Shown: positions 9,842 through 18,191 of the stretch, one piece after another | Position numbering within the stretch: the stretch's first letter is position 1 | Layout of the letters: every line of letters begins with the position of its first letter | DNA from: Rhizobiaceae bacterium | GTDB lineage: Bacteria; Pseudomonadota; Alphaproteobacteria; Rhizobiales; Rhizobiaceae | Direction of reading: 5' to 3' | Assembly: GCA_025698895.1 (NCBI GenBank) | Contig: JAILWO010000001.1 | Coordinates: forward strand, 1,833,001 to 1,897,000 | Length of the DNA stretch: 64,000 bases | Notes under the pieces: generated by a model | Seen by the model: only the letters and a program-made list of their open reading frames with translations | Database searches by the model: none | What the model was told of the DNA's origin: nothing | Program-made: the position numbers and the translations under genes

Positions 9842-10732
9842 TCAGCCGTCCACGGGGCGATAGATCGCCGCCGTGTTCCAGAATATATCGGCCTCGGCCT
9901 TGCTTCCGCGCGCGGCCGCGGCCTCGCGATGTGCCGCGATGAGGTCGGCATGGCTGGTCCACAGCTTCTCGATCGGAAAGTTCGAACCGAACATCAGTCG
10001 CTCGCTGCCGAAAATATCGATCGCGGTGTCATAGACCAGTCTGATGAGCGCCGGGTCGTTACGGTGGACAAAGGTACCGAGGCCGGAGAGCTTGGCGTAG
10101 AGATTGGGCGCGGTCGCCAGGATGCCAAGACCCTCCTTCCATTCCTCGACGGTCGCGGGGTCGTCGGCGGTCAGCATGCCGCAATGGGTGAGGATGAAAT
10201 TCGTCTGCGGGTTCTCGCCGACGAGTTGGAGACCGTCCTTCATCTGCGCCGGGAAAAGCTGCAGGTCGAACGACAGGTCGTAATCCTTCAGCCGGCCCAC
10301 ATTCGCCCGCACCTTGGGATCGATCACCTGGTCGGCCGTCGGCGCGAAGCGGAAGGCGGGCGTTTCGTGCCAATGGAGCTGCATGCGCACGCCGCGCAGC
10401 AACGGATATTTCATCAGGCGGTCGAGCTGCGGGCGGACGTCGTCGACCGTCATGTCGGCATAGCCGACGATGGCGTGCGGCCAGCCGGTGCCGCTCGCGA
10501 CCTCGGAGACGAAGGCGACCTCCTTCTCGAAATCCTCCTTCGCCCAGTTGGTCTGGACGTAGACGCCCTTCTCCACGCCCGAACCTTGTCCGTCGGCGAG
10601 GAACTCCTCGATCGGGTAGTCACGCCGTATCGCCTCGTAGGGCCCGAAGATGCGCGGCACCATCGGCCCCACCAGCCAGGGCTGGTCCTTCTGCCGCCAG
10701 ATGTGGAAGTGCGAATCGATGATCTTCTGCAT
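9842..10732 (-). CDS. Amidohydrolase (TIM-barrel, COG3618-like lactonase family)
   Basis: This 296-residue metal-dependent hydrolase is related to 2-pyrone-4,6-dicarboxylate and sugar lactonases. The N-terminal metal motif is DSHFHIWR (HxH), a later histidine lies in LTHCGM, and the C-terminal motif reads LMFGSNFPIEKL. In many relatives the last motif is GSDWP, so the usual aspartate is asparagine here, a variant also known in the family. It is the last gene of the molybdenum hydroxylase operon: its ATG overlaps the stop of the VWA gene (TGATG). It probably hydrolyses a lactone or amide made by that enzyme, but the substrate is unknown. Confidence 0.82.
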   Translation of the reverse strand: MQKIIDSHFHIWRQKDQPWLVGPMVPRIFGPYEAIRRDYPIEEFLADGQGSGVEKGVYVQTNWAKEDFEKEVAFVSEVASGTGWPHAIVGYADMTVDDVRPQLDRLMKYPLLRGVRMQLHWHETPAFRFAPTADQVIDPKVRANVGRLKDYDLSFDLQLFPAQMKDGLQLVGENPQTNFILTHCGMLTADDPATVEEWKEGLGILATAPNLYAKLSGLGTFVHRNDPALIRLVYDTAIDIFGSERLMFGSNFPIEKLWTSHADLIAAHREAAAARGSKAEADIFWNTAAIYRPVDG

Positions 10733-11856
10733 CAGGATACCTCGCGCCAGACGTCGCGCGCCGGCCTTGCTGGCACCGCGAGCGACAGGATGAAATCGGC
10801 GATCGGCGCGAGCGCCGAGCCGTCCGCCAGATCGTCGAGATAGGGAAGGATCGCCGAGATCGCCTTGGTGCGCGGTTGGTAGCGCGGTTCGGCGGCGAGC
10901 GGGGTCAGCAGCGACAGCCGGAACGCTCTGGCCTTCAGCCGCCTGAACGCCAGCTCCATCTCCGCATGGTCACCGCGTTCCAGCCCGTCGGACAGGACGA
11001 CGATCGCTGCTCCTCGCGCGAGGGCCGCGAAGCGCGGCACTGACAAGAAGGCGAGCAGGGTGGGGCCGATGCGCGTGCCGCCGTCCCAGTCCTCGACGGT
11101 CTCGGCGACCCGTTCCAACGCCAGGTCGCGATTGGTCAGCCGCAGCGGAGCGGTGATGCGGGTGAGCCGCGTTCCCAGGGTGAAGACCTCGGCGCGGTCC
11201 GCATGGCGCACGACCGTGTGCGCGAGTTCAAGATGGGCGGCTGTATGGGTCTTCATCGATCCGGAAATGTCGATCAAGAGGAGCAGCCTGCGCTGGATCT
11301 CGGGTCGGCGGCGCAACAGGGGGCGCGGGATGTCGCCATCGGCGCCGACAATGAGGCGAAGCGAACGCCGCAGGTCCGGCCGTCCGCGTGAAGAGACCCT
11401 GACGCTGCGCATCGAGCGCCGCTTCGGCAGCCCGTATGGCAGCGCCTGGCCGAAGCCGAGCATCTCCTTGCCGGAGCCGAACCGGCGCGAGGACAGCTGC
11501 TCGGCATTCGATGCACGCTCCCCGCCGCCGGCCTCCTCCTCGGGAAACGCCCTGTTCGTGATGCCGCCGCGGTCGTCCTTGACGACCGTCTCCTCTTCGC
11601 CGTCCCCCGCCGTCGTCGCGGCGGCCTCATCCCAGAACCATGCCCGGAACAGCACATCGAACTCCGGCCTGCGGTCCGGCGTGACAGCGAGCGTTGCCAG
11701 GGCGGCCTGGCGGATGTCCTCCATCGCGCGCGGTCCGAGCAAGGCCACTCCTTCGAGAAAAGCCACGATCTGCTCCGGCGCCACGGAAAATCCCGCCTCG
11801 CGCAGGAGACGTGCAAAGCCCGCCAGCGGCGCCGCGGCGCGAGGCAGGCCAGTCAT
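10732..11856 (-). CDS. CoxE-like VWA-domain protein
   Basis: This 374-residue protein of the CoxE family pairs with MoxR ATPases in maturing molybdenum hydroxylases such as CO dehydrogenase. The von Willebrand A domain lies in about residues 190-350. The MIDAS motif is LLIDISGSMKTH, with a further metal residue in VVLSDGLERGD. The N-terminal half includes a charged linker. The start at 11856 overlaps the MoxR stop by 4 nt (ATGA); the open frame further upstream is a MoxR shadow. By analogy with CoxD/CoxE, MoxR and this protein would help insert or activate the Mo cofactor. Confidence 0.85.
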   Translation of the reverse strand: MTGLPRAAAPLAGFARLLREAGFSVAPEQIVAFLEGVALLGPRAMEDIRQAALATLAVTPDRRPEFDVLFRAWFWDEAAATTAGDGEEETVVKDDRGGITNRAFPEEEAGGGERASNAEQLSSRRFGSGKEMLGFGQALPYGLPKRRSMRSVRVSSRGRPDLRRSLRLIVGADGDIPRPLLRRRPEIQRRLLLLIDISGSMKTHTAAHLELAHTVVRHADRAEVFTLGTRLTRITAPLRLTNRDLALERVAETVEDWDGGTRIGPTLLAFLSVPRFAALARGAAIVVLSDGLERGDHAEMELAFRRLKARAFRLSLLTPLAAEPRYQPRTKAISAILPYLDDLADGSALAPIADFILSLAVPARPARDVWREVS

Positions 11857-12734
11857 GACACCCGCTCCAGGATGCGCGGTAGTTCCGGCGCAAGATAGGC
11901 GAGATCCTCCTCGTCCTTCACCAGAACGCCGATCGCGCGGCGGAAGGCTTCCGGCCAGGGACTGCCGCCCTTTTCCAGTACCGTGGCGGCGTTCGCCCAT
12001 TCCACCGCTTCGGAAATGCCGGGCGGCTTGGCGAGTGGCAGCGCGCGGATATCGCGTACGGCGGCGGCAACCGCCGCGGCCGTAGCCTTCGCGACGCCGG
12101 CCGCGCGCGCCATGATGATTTCGGTTTCACGCTCCGCGTCCGGATAGGCGATCCAGTGGTAGACGCAGCGCCTGCGCAAGGCTTCGGCGAGTTCGCGCGT
12201 GCGGTTCGAGGTCATCACCACGATCGGCCGCGCCGTGGCGCTGATCGTGCCGCGCTCGGGAATGGTGATCTGAAAGTCAGAAAGGAATTCGAGCAGCAGC
12301 GCCTCGAACTCGTAGTCGCTGCGGTCGATCTCGTCGATAAGCAGCAGCCGCTCAGTCGGCGCGCGCAGCACTCGCAACAACGGCCGCGCTATAAGGAAAC
12401 GGTCGTCATAGATGTCGACCTCGCTCTCGCCGGCCTGCCGGATCGCCAGCAACTGGCGCTGATAGTTCCACTCGTAGAGGGCGTGGGCGGCGTCGATTCC
12501 CTCATAGCATTGCAGCCGCACCAGTTCGCAGCCGAGCACGCGGGCGAGCACCTTGGCGGCCTCCGTCTTCCCCACGCCCGGCGCGCCCTCCAGCAGCAGC
12601 GGCTTACCGAGGCGCAAGGCAAGGAAGACGGCGGTCGCGAGCCCCTCGTCGGCGAGATAGTCTTCCTTGCGAAGCCGTGCGGCGAGGGCTTCGGGCGAAA
12701 GGGCTATGGCATCGACCGGGTTCATGAAATGCAT
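11853..12734 (-). CDS. MoxR-family AAA+ ATPase (CoxD-like)
   Basis: This AAA+ ATPase of about 293 residues is the MoxR type. Walker A is LLEGAPGVGKTEAAK, Walker B is LLLIDEIDRSDYEFEALLLEFL, and the sensor segment is VMTSNRTREL. Two ATGs are possible (12734 and 12725) and neither has a strong ribosome binding site; the 120 codons of open frame before them are a shadow of the Mo-subunit gene. It sits between the Mo subunits and the CoxE-like gene, as in cox clusters, and is expected to act as a chaperone in cofactor insertion. Confidence 0.87.
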   Translation of the reverse strand: MHFMNPVDAIALSPEALAARLRKEDYLADEGLATAVFLALRLGKPLLLEGAPGVGKTEAAKVLARVLGCELVRLQCYEGIDAAHALYEWNYQRQLLAIRQAGESEVDIYDDRFLIARPLLRVLRAPTERLLLIDEIDRSDYEFEALLLEFLSDFQITIPERGTISATARPIVVMTSNRTRELAEALRRRCVYHWIAYPDAERETEIIMARAAGVAKATAAAVAAAVRDIRALPLAKPPGISEAVEWANAATVLEKGGSPWPEAFRRAIGVLVKDEEDLAYLAPELPRILERVS

Positions 12735-12778
12735 CGACGGACATGGATGAGACAGGACGATCGTGACCGACGCATCGC

Positions 12779-13786
12779 CTATGTGGTGGCCTGCTGGGCC
12801 TTCAGGGCACGCAAGATGCGTTCGGGCGTGATCGGCAGGTGGTCGACACGCACCCCGACCGCGTCGAAGATCGCGTTGGCTACCGCCGGGATCTGCGGGT
12901 TGGCGCACATCTCGCCCGGCCCCTTGGCGCCATAGGGACCGTCGGCGGACGGCCGCTCCAGCACGACGACCTCGGTGTCGGCCAGATCGCCTGGTCCCGG
13001 CATCAGATACTGGTTGAAATCCGTGCCGCCGTGGTCTCGGTTCGGGTAATAAGGCTCGGTCGTTTCGTAGAGGGCGTGACTGATCCCCATCCACGAGCCG
13101 CCGACCAGTTGCTGCTCGACCATCTTCGGATTGAGCGCCCGGCCGATCTCGAACACGTTCTTGACGGTCAGAACGGTAACCTCGCCCGTCTCGTCGTCGA
13201 CTTCGACCTCGGCGACCGTGCAGGCATGGGCGTAGCAGGTCGAAGGTTTCATTGCGCCGGTTTCTGTCTCCGGATAGGAGCGCGGGATCAGGAACATGCC
13301 GCGGCCCGAGATCGAGCGGCCGTGTTTGAAATGCGCCGCCAGCGCGGTGTCGAAGATCGAGATCGACTTGCTCGGCGCGCCTTTGACCTGGATATTGCCG
13401 GCGCCGTCGGTCTCGAGGTCGCCGGCGTCGACTTCCAGCTCTTCCGCCGCCACTTCGAGCATCACCTGCTTTGCCTCGGTGGCCGCCTGGATGATCGCGT
13501 TGCCGATGCGGTGGGTGCCGCGCGAGGCGAAGGTACCCATGCAGTGCGGGCCGGTGTCGGTGTCCGCGGTGTCGATCGTCACCTGCTCGGCCGAGACGCC
13601 GATCGTTTCGGCGCAGATCTGCGCCATCACCTGTTTCAGCCCCTGGCCGAGATCGACCGAGGACAGCGTCACCATGAAGCTGCCGGTGGGCGTCGAGTGC
13701 ACCAGCGCCTGGCTGGGATCCCCACCGAGATTCATGCCTGTCGGATAATTGACGGCGGCCACGCCGCGTCCGCGCCGGATCGTCAT
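12779..13786 (-). CDS. Molybdenum hydroxylase large subunit, C-terminal part
   Basis: These 335 residues match the C-terminal half of xanthine-dehydrogenase-type Mo subunits. Visible family motifs are SSVDLGQGLKQVMAQI, ASRGTHRIGNAI and GAKGPGEMCANPQIPAVANAI, the last holding the active-site glutamate. The N-terminal half is encoded by the gene immediately upstream, whose TGA is one base before this ATG and in a different frame. The sequence GGAGG-CGTGAC-ATG gives this gene its own good ribosome binding site, which favours a true split subunit over a sequencing frameshift. The two parts total about 791 residues, the size of a single-chain relative. Confidence 0.85.
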   Translation of the reverse strand: MTIRRGRGVAAVNYPTGMNLGGDPSQALVHSTPTGSFMVTLSSVDLGQGLKQVMAQICAETIGVSAEQVTIDTADTDTGPHCMGTFASRGTHRIGNAIIQAATEAKQVMLEVAAEELEVDAGDLETDGAGNIQVKGAPSKSISIFDTALAAHFKHGRSISGRGMFLIPRSYPETETGAMKPSTCYAHACTVAEVEVDDETGEVTVLTVKNVFEIGRALNPKMVEQQLVGGSWMGISHALYETTEPYYPNRDHGGTDFNQYLMPGPGDLADTEVVVLERPSADGPYGAKGPGEMCANPQIPAVANAIFDAVGVRVDHLPITPERILRALKAQQATT

Positions 13787-13787
13787 G

Positions 13788-15158
13788 TCACGCCTCCGCC
13801 TTGTAGGATGACATGCGCATGAAGCGATCGGCGACCGGCCAGTTCGCCGTCTTCGATGCCTCCTGCATGCATTCGATCAGCGCCGCCCCTTCGGTTGGCT
13901 GGCGGTGGGCCTTCATGTCTCCGTCCCGATAGGCATTGATGAAGCGGAACTCGAGCGGGTCCATGTCGATCAGCCGCGCCAGCTTGTCCATCTGCACCTC
14001 CAGCGCGAAGTCGGCGATTGTCACGCCGAAGCCGCGCATGGCGGAGGAGGGGGTGCGGTTGGTGTAGACGCAGTAGGTGTCGATCCAGACGTTCGGCACC
14101 GTGTAGGGGCCGGGATAGTGCGCCGCCCCCTTCTGCGCGCCATAGGGCGAGTGACGCGAATAGGCGCCGGCGTCGGTATAGCCGGTGACCTTGCGTGCCA
14201 GGATGCGACCATCTTTCGTGATGCCGTCCTTGATGATGATCTTTTCCGCGGCGCGCGGCGAGGAGATCTGCATCTCCTCCTCGCGGCTGTAGATGAAGCT
14301 CACCGGCCGGCCTGTCAGCCTGGAGGCGAGGATGGCGATCGGCTCAACCGTGACATCGACCTTGCCGCCGAAGCCGCCACCGACCGTCCCGCCGACGAAG
14401 TGCAGCTTGTGGCCGGGCATCTGCAGGATGATCGACGTGTTGTCGAGCGTGAAGAACATCGCCTGCGTATTGGTGTAGCAGGTGAAGCGGTCGTTTCCCT
14501 CGGGCACCACGACGCAGCCCGTGGTCTCGGTCGGCGCGTGCTCGATCGGCGAGGACCAGTAGGTCTGCTCCAGTATATGGTCGGATTCGGCAAAGCCCTT
14601 TTCGACGTCGCCAAAGCGCACCTTGCGATGGCTGCCGCTGTCATAGGTGTAGTAGTTGTTGCCGTGGTACTCGTTGACCAACGTGGCGCCCTCCTTCAGC
14701 GCCTCGTCGATGTCGAAGACCGCCGGCAGTATCTCGTAGTCAATCTTCACCTTGGCCGCTGCCTCGTTGGCCGCGCGCTCGCTGTCGGCGAGTACGGCGA
14801 CCACTGCCTCGCCCTTCCAGCGGACCTTGTCGGCGGCGAGCACCTGCTCGTCCTCCGGGCCGATCTGGATCAGGATCAGGATCGTGTAGACGTTGTGCGG
14901 TATGTCCCTGTGGGTGAGCACGCGCGCCACGCCGGGATGTCTCTCCGCCTCCGATGTGTCGATCGAGCGGATGCGCGCGTGGTGATGCGGGCTGCGCACC
15001 ATCTTCAGGTAAAGCATGCGCGGAAATGTGCGGTCGGCGAAATAGGTCGTTGTGCCGGCGACGTGGCCGGGCACGTCGGAGCGCTGCAAACCCTGGCCGA
15101 GCTGCTTCAGGTCGTCGTCGCGCTGGTCGGCGAAATAGTCCTTGGCGAGCCGGATCAT
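13788..15158 (-). CDS. Molybdenum hydroxylase large subunit, N-terminal part
   Basis: This 456-residue protein is the first half of a xanthine-dehydrogenase-family Mo-cofactor subunit. It starts MIRLAKDYFADQRDDDL, has HARIRSIDTSEA, GGGFGGKVDV (Mo-cofactor contact) and SSAMRGFG, and stops after SYKAEA where single-chain relatives continue. The SSAMRGFG loop is unlike the cysteine-containing loop of form I CO dehydrogenase, so CO oxidation is unlikely. The ATG at 15158 lies 10 nt after the 2Fe-2S gene; the earlier open frame to 15281 shadows that gene. The substrate, probably an N-heterocycle, purine-like compound or aldehyde, is unknown. Confidence 0.86.
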   Translation of the reverse strand: MIRLAKDYFADQRDDDLKQLGQGLQRSDVPGHVAGTTTYFADRTFPRMLYLKMVRSPHHHARIRSIDTSEAERHPGVARVLTHRDIPHNVYTILILIQIGPEDEQVLAADKVRWKGEAVVAVLADSERAANEAAAKVKIDYEILPAVFDIDEALKEGATLVNEYHGNNYYTYDSGSHRKVRFGDVEKGFAESDHILEQTYWSSPIEHAPTETTGCVVVPEGNDRFTCYTNTQAMFFTLDNTSIILQMPGHKLHFVGGTVGGGFGGKVDVTVEPIAILASRLTGRPVSFIYSREEEMQISSPRAAEKIIIKDGITKDGRILARKVTGYTDAGAYSRHSPYGAQKGAAHYPGPYTVPNVWIDTYCVYTNRTPSSAMRGFGVTIADFALEVQMDKLARLIDMDPLEFRFINAYRDGDMKAHRQPTEGAALIECMQEASKTANWPVADRFMRMSSYKAEA

Positions 15159-15168
15159 GCGCCTCTCC

Positions 15169-15654
15169 TCACGCCACTTTTTGCGAGTTGGCGCGGGCGG
15201 CCGAGAGCACCGCCTTGATGACCGGCTCGTAGCCGGTGCAGCGGCAGATATTGCCCGACAGCGCCTCGACGACCTCGTCACGCGTCGGGCTCGGCGTGTG
15301 GTCGAGCAGTGCCTTGGCGGCCATGATCATGCCGGGCGTGCAGAAACCGCACTGTGCCGCGAAACCCTCGAGGAAGGCCTGTTGCAGCGGATGCAGAACG
15401 CCGTCCTTCGCGAGCCCCGCGGTCGTCTCGATCGCTCGGCCCTCGCAGACTTCGGCAAGTGTCAGGCAGGAGAGATGCAACTCCCCGTCGATCATGACCG
15501 AGCAGGCTCCGCAGGTGCCCTGGTGGCAGCCGCCTTTGGGCGAGGTGTCGCCGAACTTGTCGCGCAGTGCCCTGAGCAGCGTCGCGCCGCTATCGACGAA
15601 CTCCGCGCGCTCCTCGCCATTGAGAGTGATCTGGATCGGAACCTTCTTCGTCAC
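15169..15654 (-). CDS. Molybdenum hydroxylase 2Fe-2S subunit
   Basis: This 161-residue small subunit carries two [2Fe-2S] clusters and passes electrons from the Mo site to FAD. The plant-type cluster cysteines lie in GCHQGTCGACSV and the following LSCLTL. The second, helical cluster is bound by CGFCTPGMI and ICRCTGY. Length and motif spacing are normal for CoxS/XdhC-type subunits. It lies between the FAD and Mo subunit genes with short gaps (31 and 10 nt) in one operon. Confidence 0.93.
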   Translation of the reverse strand: MTKKVPIQITLNGEERAEFVDSGATLLRALRDKFGDTSPKGGCHQGTCGACSVMIDGELHLSCLTLAEVCEGRAIETTAGLAKDGVLHPLQQAFLEGFAAQCGFCTPGMIMAAKALLDHTPSPTRDEVVEALSGNICRCTGYEPVIKAVLSAARANSQKVA

Positions 15655-15685
15655 GGGCTTCCTCCCTGGCGTTCGGCTGCATGGG

Positions 15686-16480
15686 CTAGCCGAGCAGCAG
15701 CCGGCGGAAATGGACCGGCAGCACCTCGCGCCGATACCACTTGCTGGCTATCGGATCGGTGGCCGGACGGATGCCGTGCGAGACGGCCACCACGGCGGCC
15801 GCGACGCCATCCGGCGTAAGCTTTGCCCCCATCAGCGCCGCCTCGGCCTTTTCAGCGCGAACCGGCCGGTCGGCCATGCAGCCCAGCGCGATGCGCGCGG
15901 CGGTTACTGTTCCGTCTGCATCGGTTTCGATGACGGCCGCGATCGACAGGACCGACAGGCCCTTGGGCTTAACGCGCGAGACCTTCGCGAAGCGGAACGT
16001 GCCGGTCGCCGGCAGCGCGAACTCGACGGCGGCGACTATGCCGTCGAACCTGCCGCGCAGGAGCAGGAACTCGTCGAGCGCCATGGTCCCACCGTCCGTC
16101 TCGACAACTGCCCCCAGGGCCAGGAGCGCGACCACGAAGTCGCCATAGGGCGTCGGCGCGAACAGATTCCCGCCGACTGTCGCCACAGTGCGGACAGCGG
16201 GACCTCCGATGGCGCGGGCCGCCGGTGCGATGTCGCCAAGCTCGGGATGGCGTAGGATCGCCGACATCGTGACGGAGGCGCCGAGTCGCGCCCTTCCGCC
16301 AGTCACGTTCACCGTGCCCAGTGAAGGATCGGCCACCCGCACCAGCGTGTCGAACGACAGGTCGCCCTCGTTGGCGGCGCGCACGGCGAGAGTTCCGCCT
16401 CCCAGATAGCGCGCCTGGCCCGTGGCCAGCACCGCGCGGGCCTCGGGGATGGTGTCGACGGTGCGGAGCGAAAGCGGCAT
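15686..16480 (-). CDS. Molybdenum hydroxylase FAD-binding subunit
   Basis: This 264-residue FAD-binding subunit is of the CoxM/XdhB type. The dinucleotide loop is YLGGGTLAVRAANEG and the second FAD motif is TVATVGGNLFAPTPYGD; a CO-dehydrogenase-type C-terminal domain follows from about residue 165. It is the second gene of the operon after the SRPBCC gene (19-nt gap). It would accept electrons from the iron-sulfur subunit and pass them on to an acceptor not identified here. Confidence 0.9.
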   Translation of the reverse strand: MPLSLRTVDTIPEARAVLATGQARYLGGGTLAVRAANEGDLSFDTLVRVADPSLGTVNVTGGRARLGASVTMSAILRHPELGDIAPAARAIGGPAVRTVATVGGNLFAPTPYGDFVVALLALGAVVETDGGTMALDEFLLLRGRFDGIVAAVEFALPATGTFRFAKVSRVKPKGLSVLSIAAVIETDADGTVTAARIALGCMADRPVRAEKAEAALMGAKLTPDGVAAAVVAVSHGIRPATDPIASKWYRREVLPVHFRRLLLG

Positions 16481-16499
16481 GGTGTCCTCCCCGCCGCTG

Positions 16500-16940
16500 T
16501 CAGCTCTTGGCGAAGTGGTTCTTGAGCGCGTCGAAGCCGCCCTGGAAGACGTTCTCGCCCATGCCTGCGGCGATCTCGTCGCCTTTGTCGGCGGGCGCGT
16601 CGAAGGTGCTGGTCCACGACGCGAAGGTGCGGTTCCCGTCGGTCACGGGTTCGAGCTTCAGCGTCGCGGTGTGGTTGGAGATCGGAGCCGGGTGCTCGAT
16701 GATCGCGTATGTGGTGAGATGGTCGCGGTCGGAAAAGGCCACCAGCTTCTCGCGAATGGTCGCCCCTGACGCCACCTTGAACCTGCGGACCGCGCCGATG
16801 TCGGTCGCCGCCTTGCCGTCCTCGATCTCGCTTTCGACCATCCGCGGGTGCCACGACGGCAATCCGTTGAAATCCCTGATCCGTTCCCACACTTTTTCGA
16901 TCGGTGCGTCGATGACGCTGGAGACATGGATGGTCGGCAT
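16500..16940 (-). CDS. SRPBCC-family protein (CoxG/MxaD-like)
   Basis: This 146-residue START/Bet v 1-fold protein begins MPTIHVSSVIDAPIEKVWERIRDF and has NGLPSWHPRMVESEIEDG, the pattern of the polyketide-cyclase/MxaD-like SRPBCC group. It is the first gene of the molybdenum hydroxylase operon. In cox clusters a related protein, CoxG, helps recruit the enzyme to the membrane. A similar accessory role is likely here, but ligand binding is also possible. Confidence 0.8.
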   Translation of the reverse strand: MPTIHVSSVIDAPIEKVWERIRDFNGLPSWHPRMVESEIEDGKAATDIGAVRRFKVASGATIREKLVAFSDRDHLTTYAIIEHPAPISNHTATLKLEPVTDGNRTFASWTSTFDAPADKGDEIAAGMGENVFQGGFDALKNHFAKS

Positions 16941-17045
16941 CTGGCTTCTTCACGCTCGCTGGACGGGTGTTCAGCCTAGCAGGCGTGGAAGGGCGCGCTT
17001 ATCAATCCGTCTTCCCGGCTTATCGAGAAGTCTGAAAAAATGCGT

Positions 17046-17870
17046 TCAGGCGGCGGTTCGCGCCGCCTCGCGGTAGAGCGTCGGCGGCACGCCGGCATGA
17101 TCGCGGAAGAAGCGGGTGAAGTTCGCCTGCGTGGTGAAGCCGAGATTGCAGGCGACGCAGGTGAGCGATTCCTCCGAGGCCTCGATCTGCCGCAGCGCCT
17201 CGTCCATACGCAGCGTGTTCCAGTAGACGTTCGGCGTCAGGCCCGTCTGATCCTTGAACAGGCTGAAGAAATGCGGCCGCGACAGACCCACACCTCGCGC
17301 GACCTCATCGAGGCCGACGCGCCCCGACACGTTGGCTTGCATCAGCGCCAGCGCCTTGCGGATACGGTGATCGAGCCGGGCCGCCGCGGCGGTTTTCGGG
17401 GGCATCGCCGATTGACGCGCGCCGATGCCCCCGATCAGGCGGTCGATTATCCGTTCTACCTCATGGGCAGCGAAATCATCGCAGCCGGAACCGCCGAAAA
17501 GCTGATCGAGCAGGACCGAGGTGGTCGTCCGCAGGCTGTTGTCGAGCCGCACGACAGGATTGCGAAACAGCGGCGTTCCGGGGCTGCGTCCCATGCGTAT
17601 CGCCGCCCATTCGGGTTGCAGATAAAAGGCAAGGAAGGACCCCGGTTTGCCATCGGAGAAATGGTGACTGTGCGGCTGCAGCGAGTTCACGCAGACCGCC
17701 TCGTTCGGGCCCGGCCGCACCATGGTCTCACCGACCGCCATATGTCCCGGATCGCCGTCGAGCCAGATGACCACATGCGCCTCCGGATGCGCATGCGTGA
17801 CCAGATCGCTCGCGGCGTTCAACACCGACACATGCCCGAACGCGCCCTTGAAGAGCCTGATCGAGGCCAT
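17046..17870 (-). CDS. AraC-family transcriptional regulator
   Basis: This regulator of about 274 residues has an N-terminal cupin-like sensing domain (HAHPEAHVVIWLDG, then NSLQPHSHHF) and a C-terminal pair of helix-turn-helix motifs. The HTHs are VGLDEVARGVGLSRPHFFSLF and LTCVACNLGFTTQANFTRFF. Several ATGs lie at the start (17888, 17873, 17870); I prefer 17870 because GGGAGGA then sits at a workable distance. It is divergent from glpD and about 105 nt upstream of the Mo-hydroxylase operon on the same strand, so it could control either. The effector is unknown. Confidence 0.85.
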   Translation of the reverse strand: MASIRLFKGAFGHVSVLNAASDLVTHAHPEAHVVIWLDGDPGHMAVGETMVRPGPNEAVCVNSLQPHSHHFSDGKPGSFLAFYLQPEWAAIRMGRSPGTPLFRNPVVRLDNSLRTTTSVLLDQLFGGSGCDDFAAHEVERIIDRLIGGIGARQSAMPPKTAAAARLDHRIRKALALMQANVSGRVGLDEVARGVGLSRPHFFSLFKDQTGLTPNVYWNTLRMDEALRQIEASEESLTCVACNLGFTTQANFTRFFRDHAGVPPTLYREAARTAA

Positions 17871-18100
17871 CATTCCTCCCGGACGCATCTATGTGCGCCT
17901 GGACCGATTGTGGTGCGATCTCTCGCGGAACGTCAAGCAAAGGTCGGCGGATGCCCGTGCCACCGCAACCGCGCTATCCGGCAAGAGGCAGGAAGCCGCC
18001 CGTTGGGCGGCCTGTCTGAAAACGCGTCACGGAGGGAGATCTGGCGCCGTCGACCCAAGTCGGCGGCATCCCACGCTTGGTGCGGGCGCGGTTCGCGAGA

Positions 18101-18141
18101 TTTCGTTTGACACGCGCTTCGGCTTCGAAATAATTCTTTCG
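18101..18141 (+). promoter_or_regulatory. glp operon promoter with repeated TTTCG motifs
   Basis: TTGACA (18107-18112) and AATAAT (18129-18134), spaced by 16 nt, form a good sigma-70 promoter before glpD. TTTCG occurs at 18101-18105 and 18137-18141 and in inverse form (CGAAA) at 18126-18130. Repeated TTTCG-type boxes are typical of DeoR-family operators such as GlpR, so repression by a GlpR-like protein encoded elsewhere is plausible. The rest of the roughly 300-nt gap (17871-18191) shows no gene. Confidence 0.45.
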
Positions 18142-18191
18142 CGCGCAAAAACGCGGCGATCATGCTGCATTGCGAAACTTCGGGGGAGGCC

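Noticed and set aside
13784-13792. Programmed frameshift joining the two halves of the Mo subunit
   Set aside because: There is no slippery heptamer at the junction, and the second gene has a good ribosome binding site at the right distance, so separate initiation is simpler.
13788-15158. Assignment of the Mo enzyme as CO dehydrogenase (CoxL)
   Set aside because: The active-site loop reads SSAMRGFG rather than the cysteine-containing loop of form I CoxL, despite the cox-like accessory genes.
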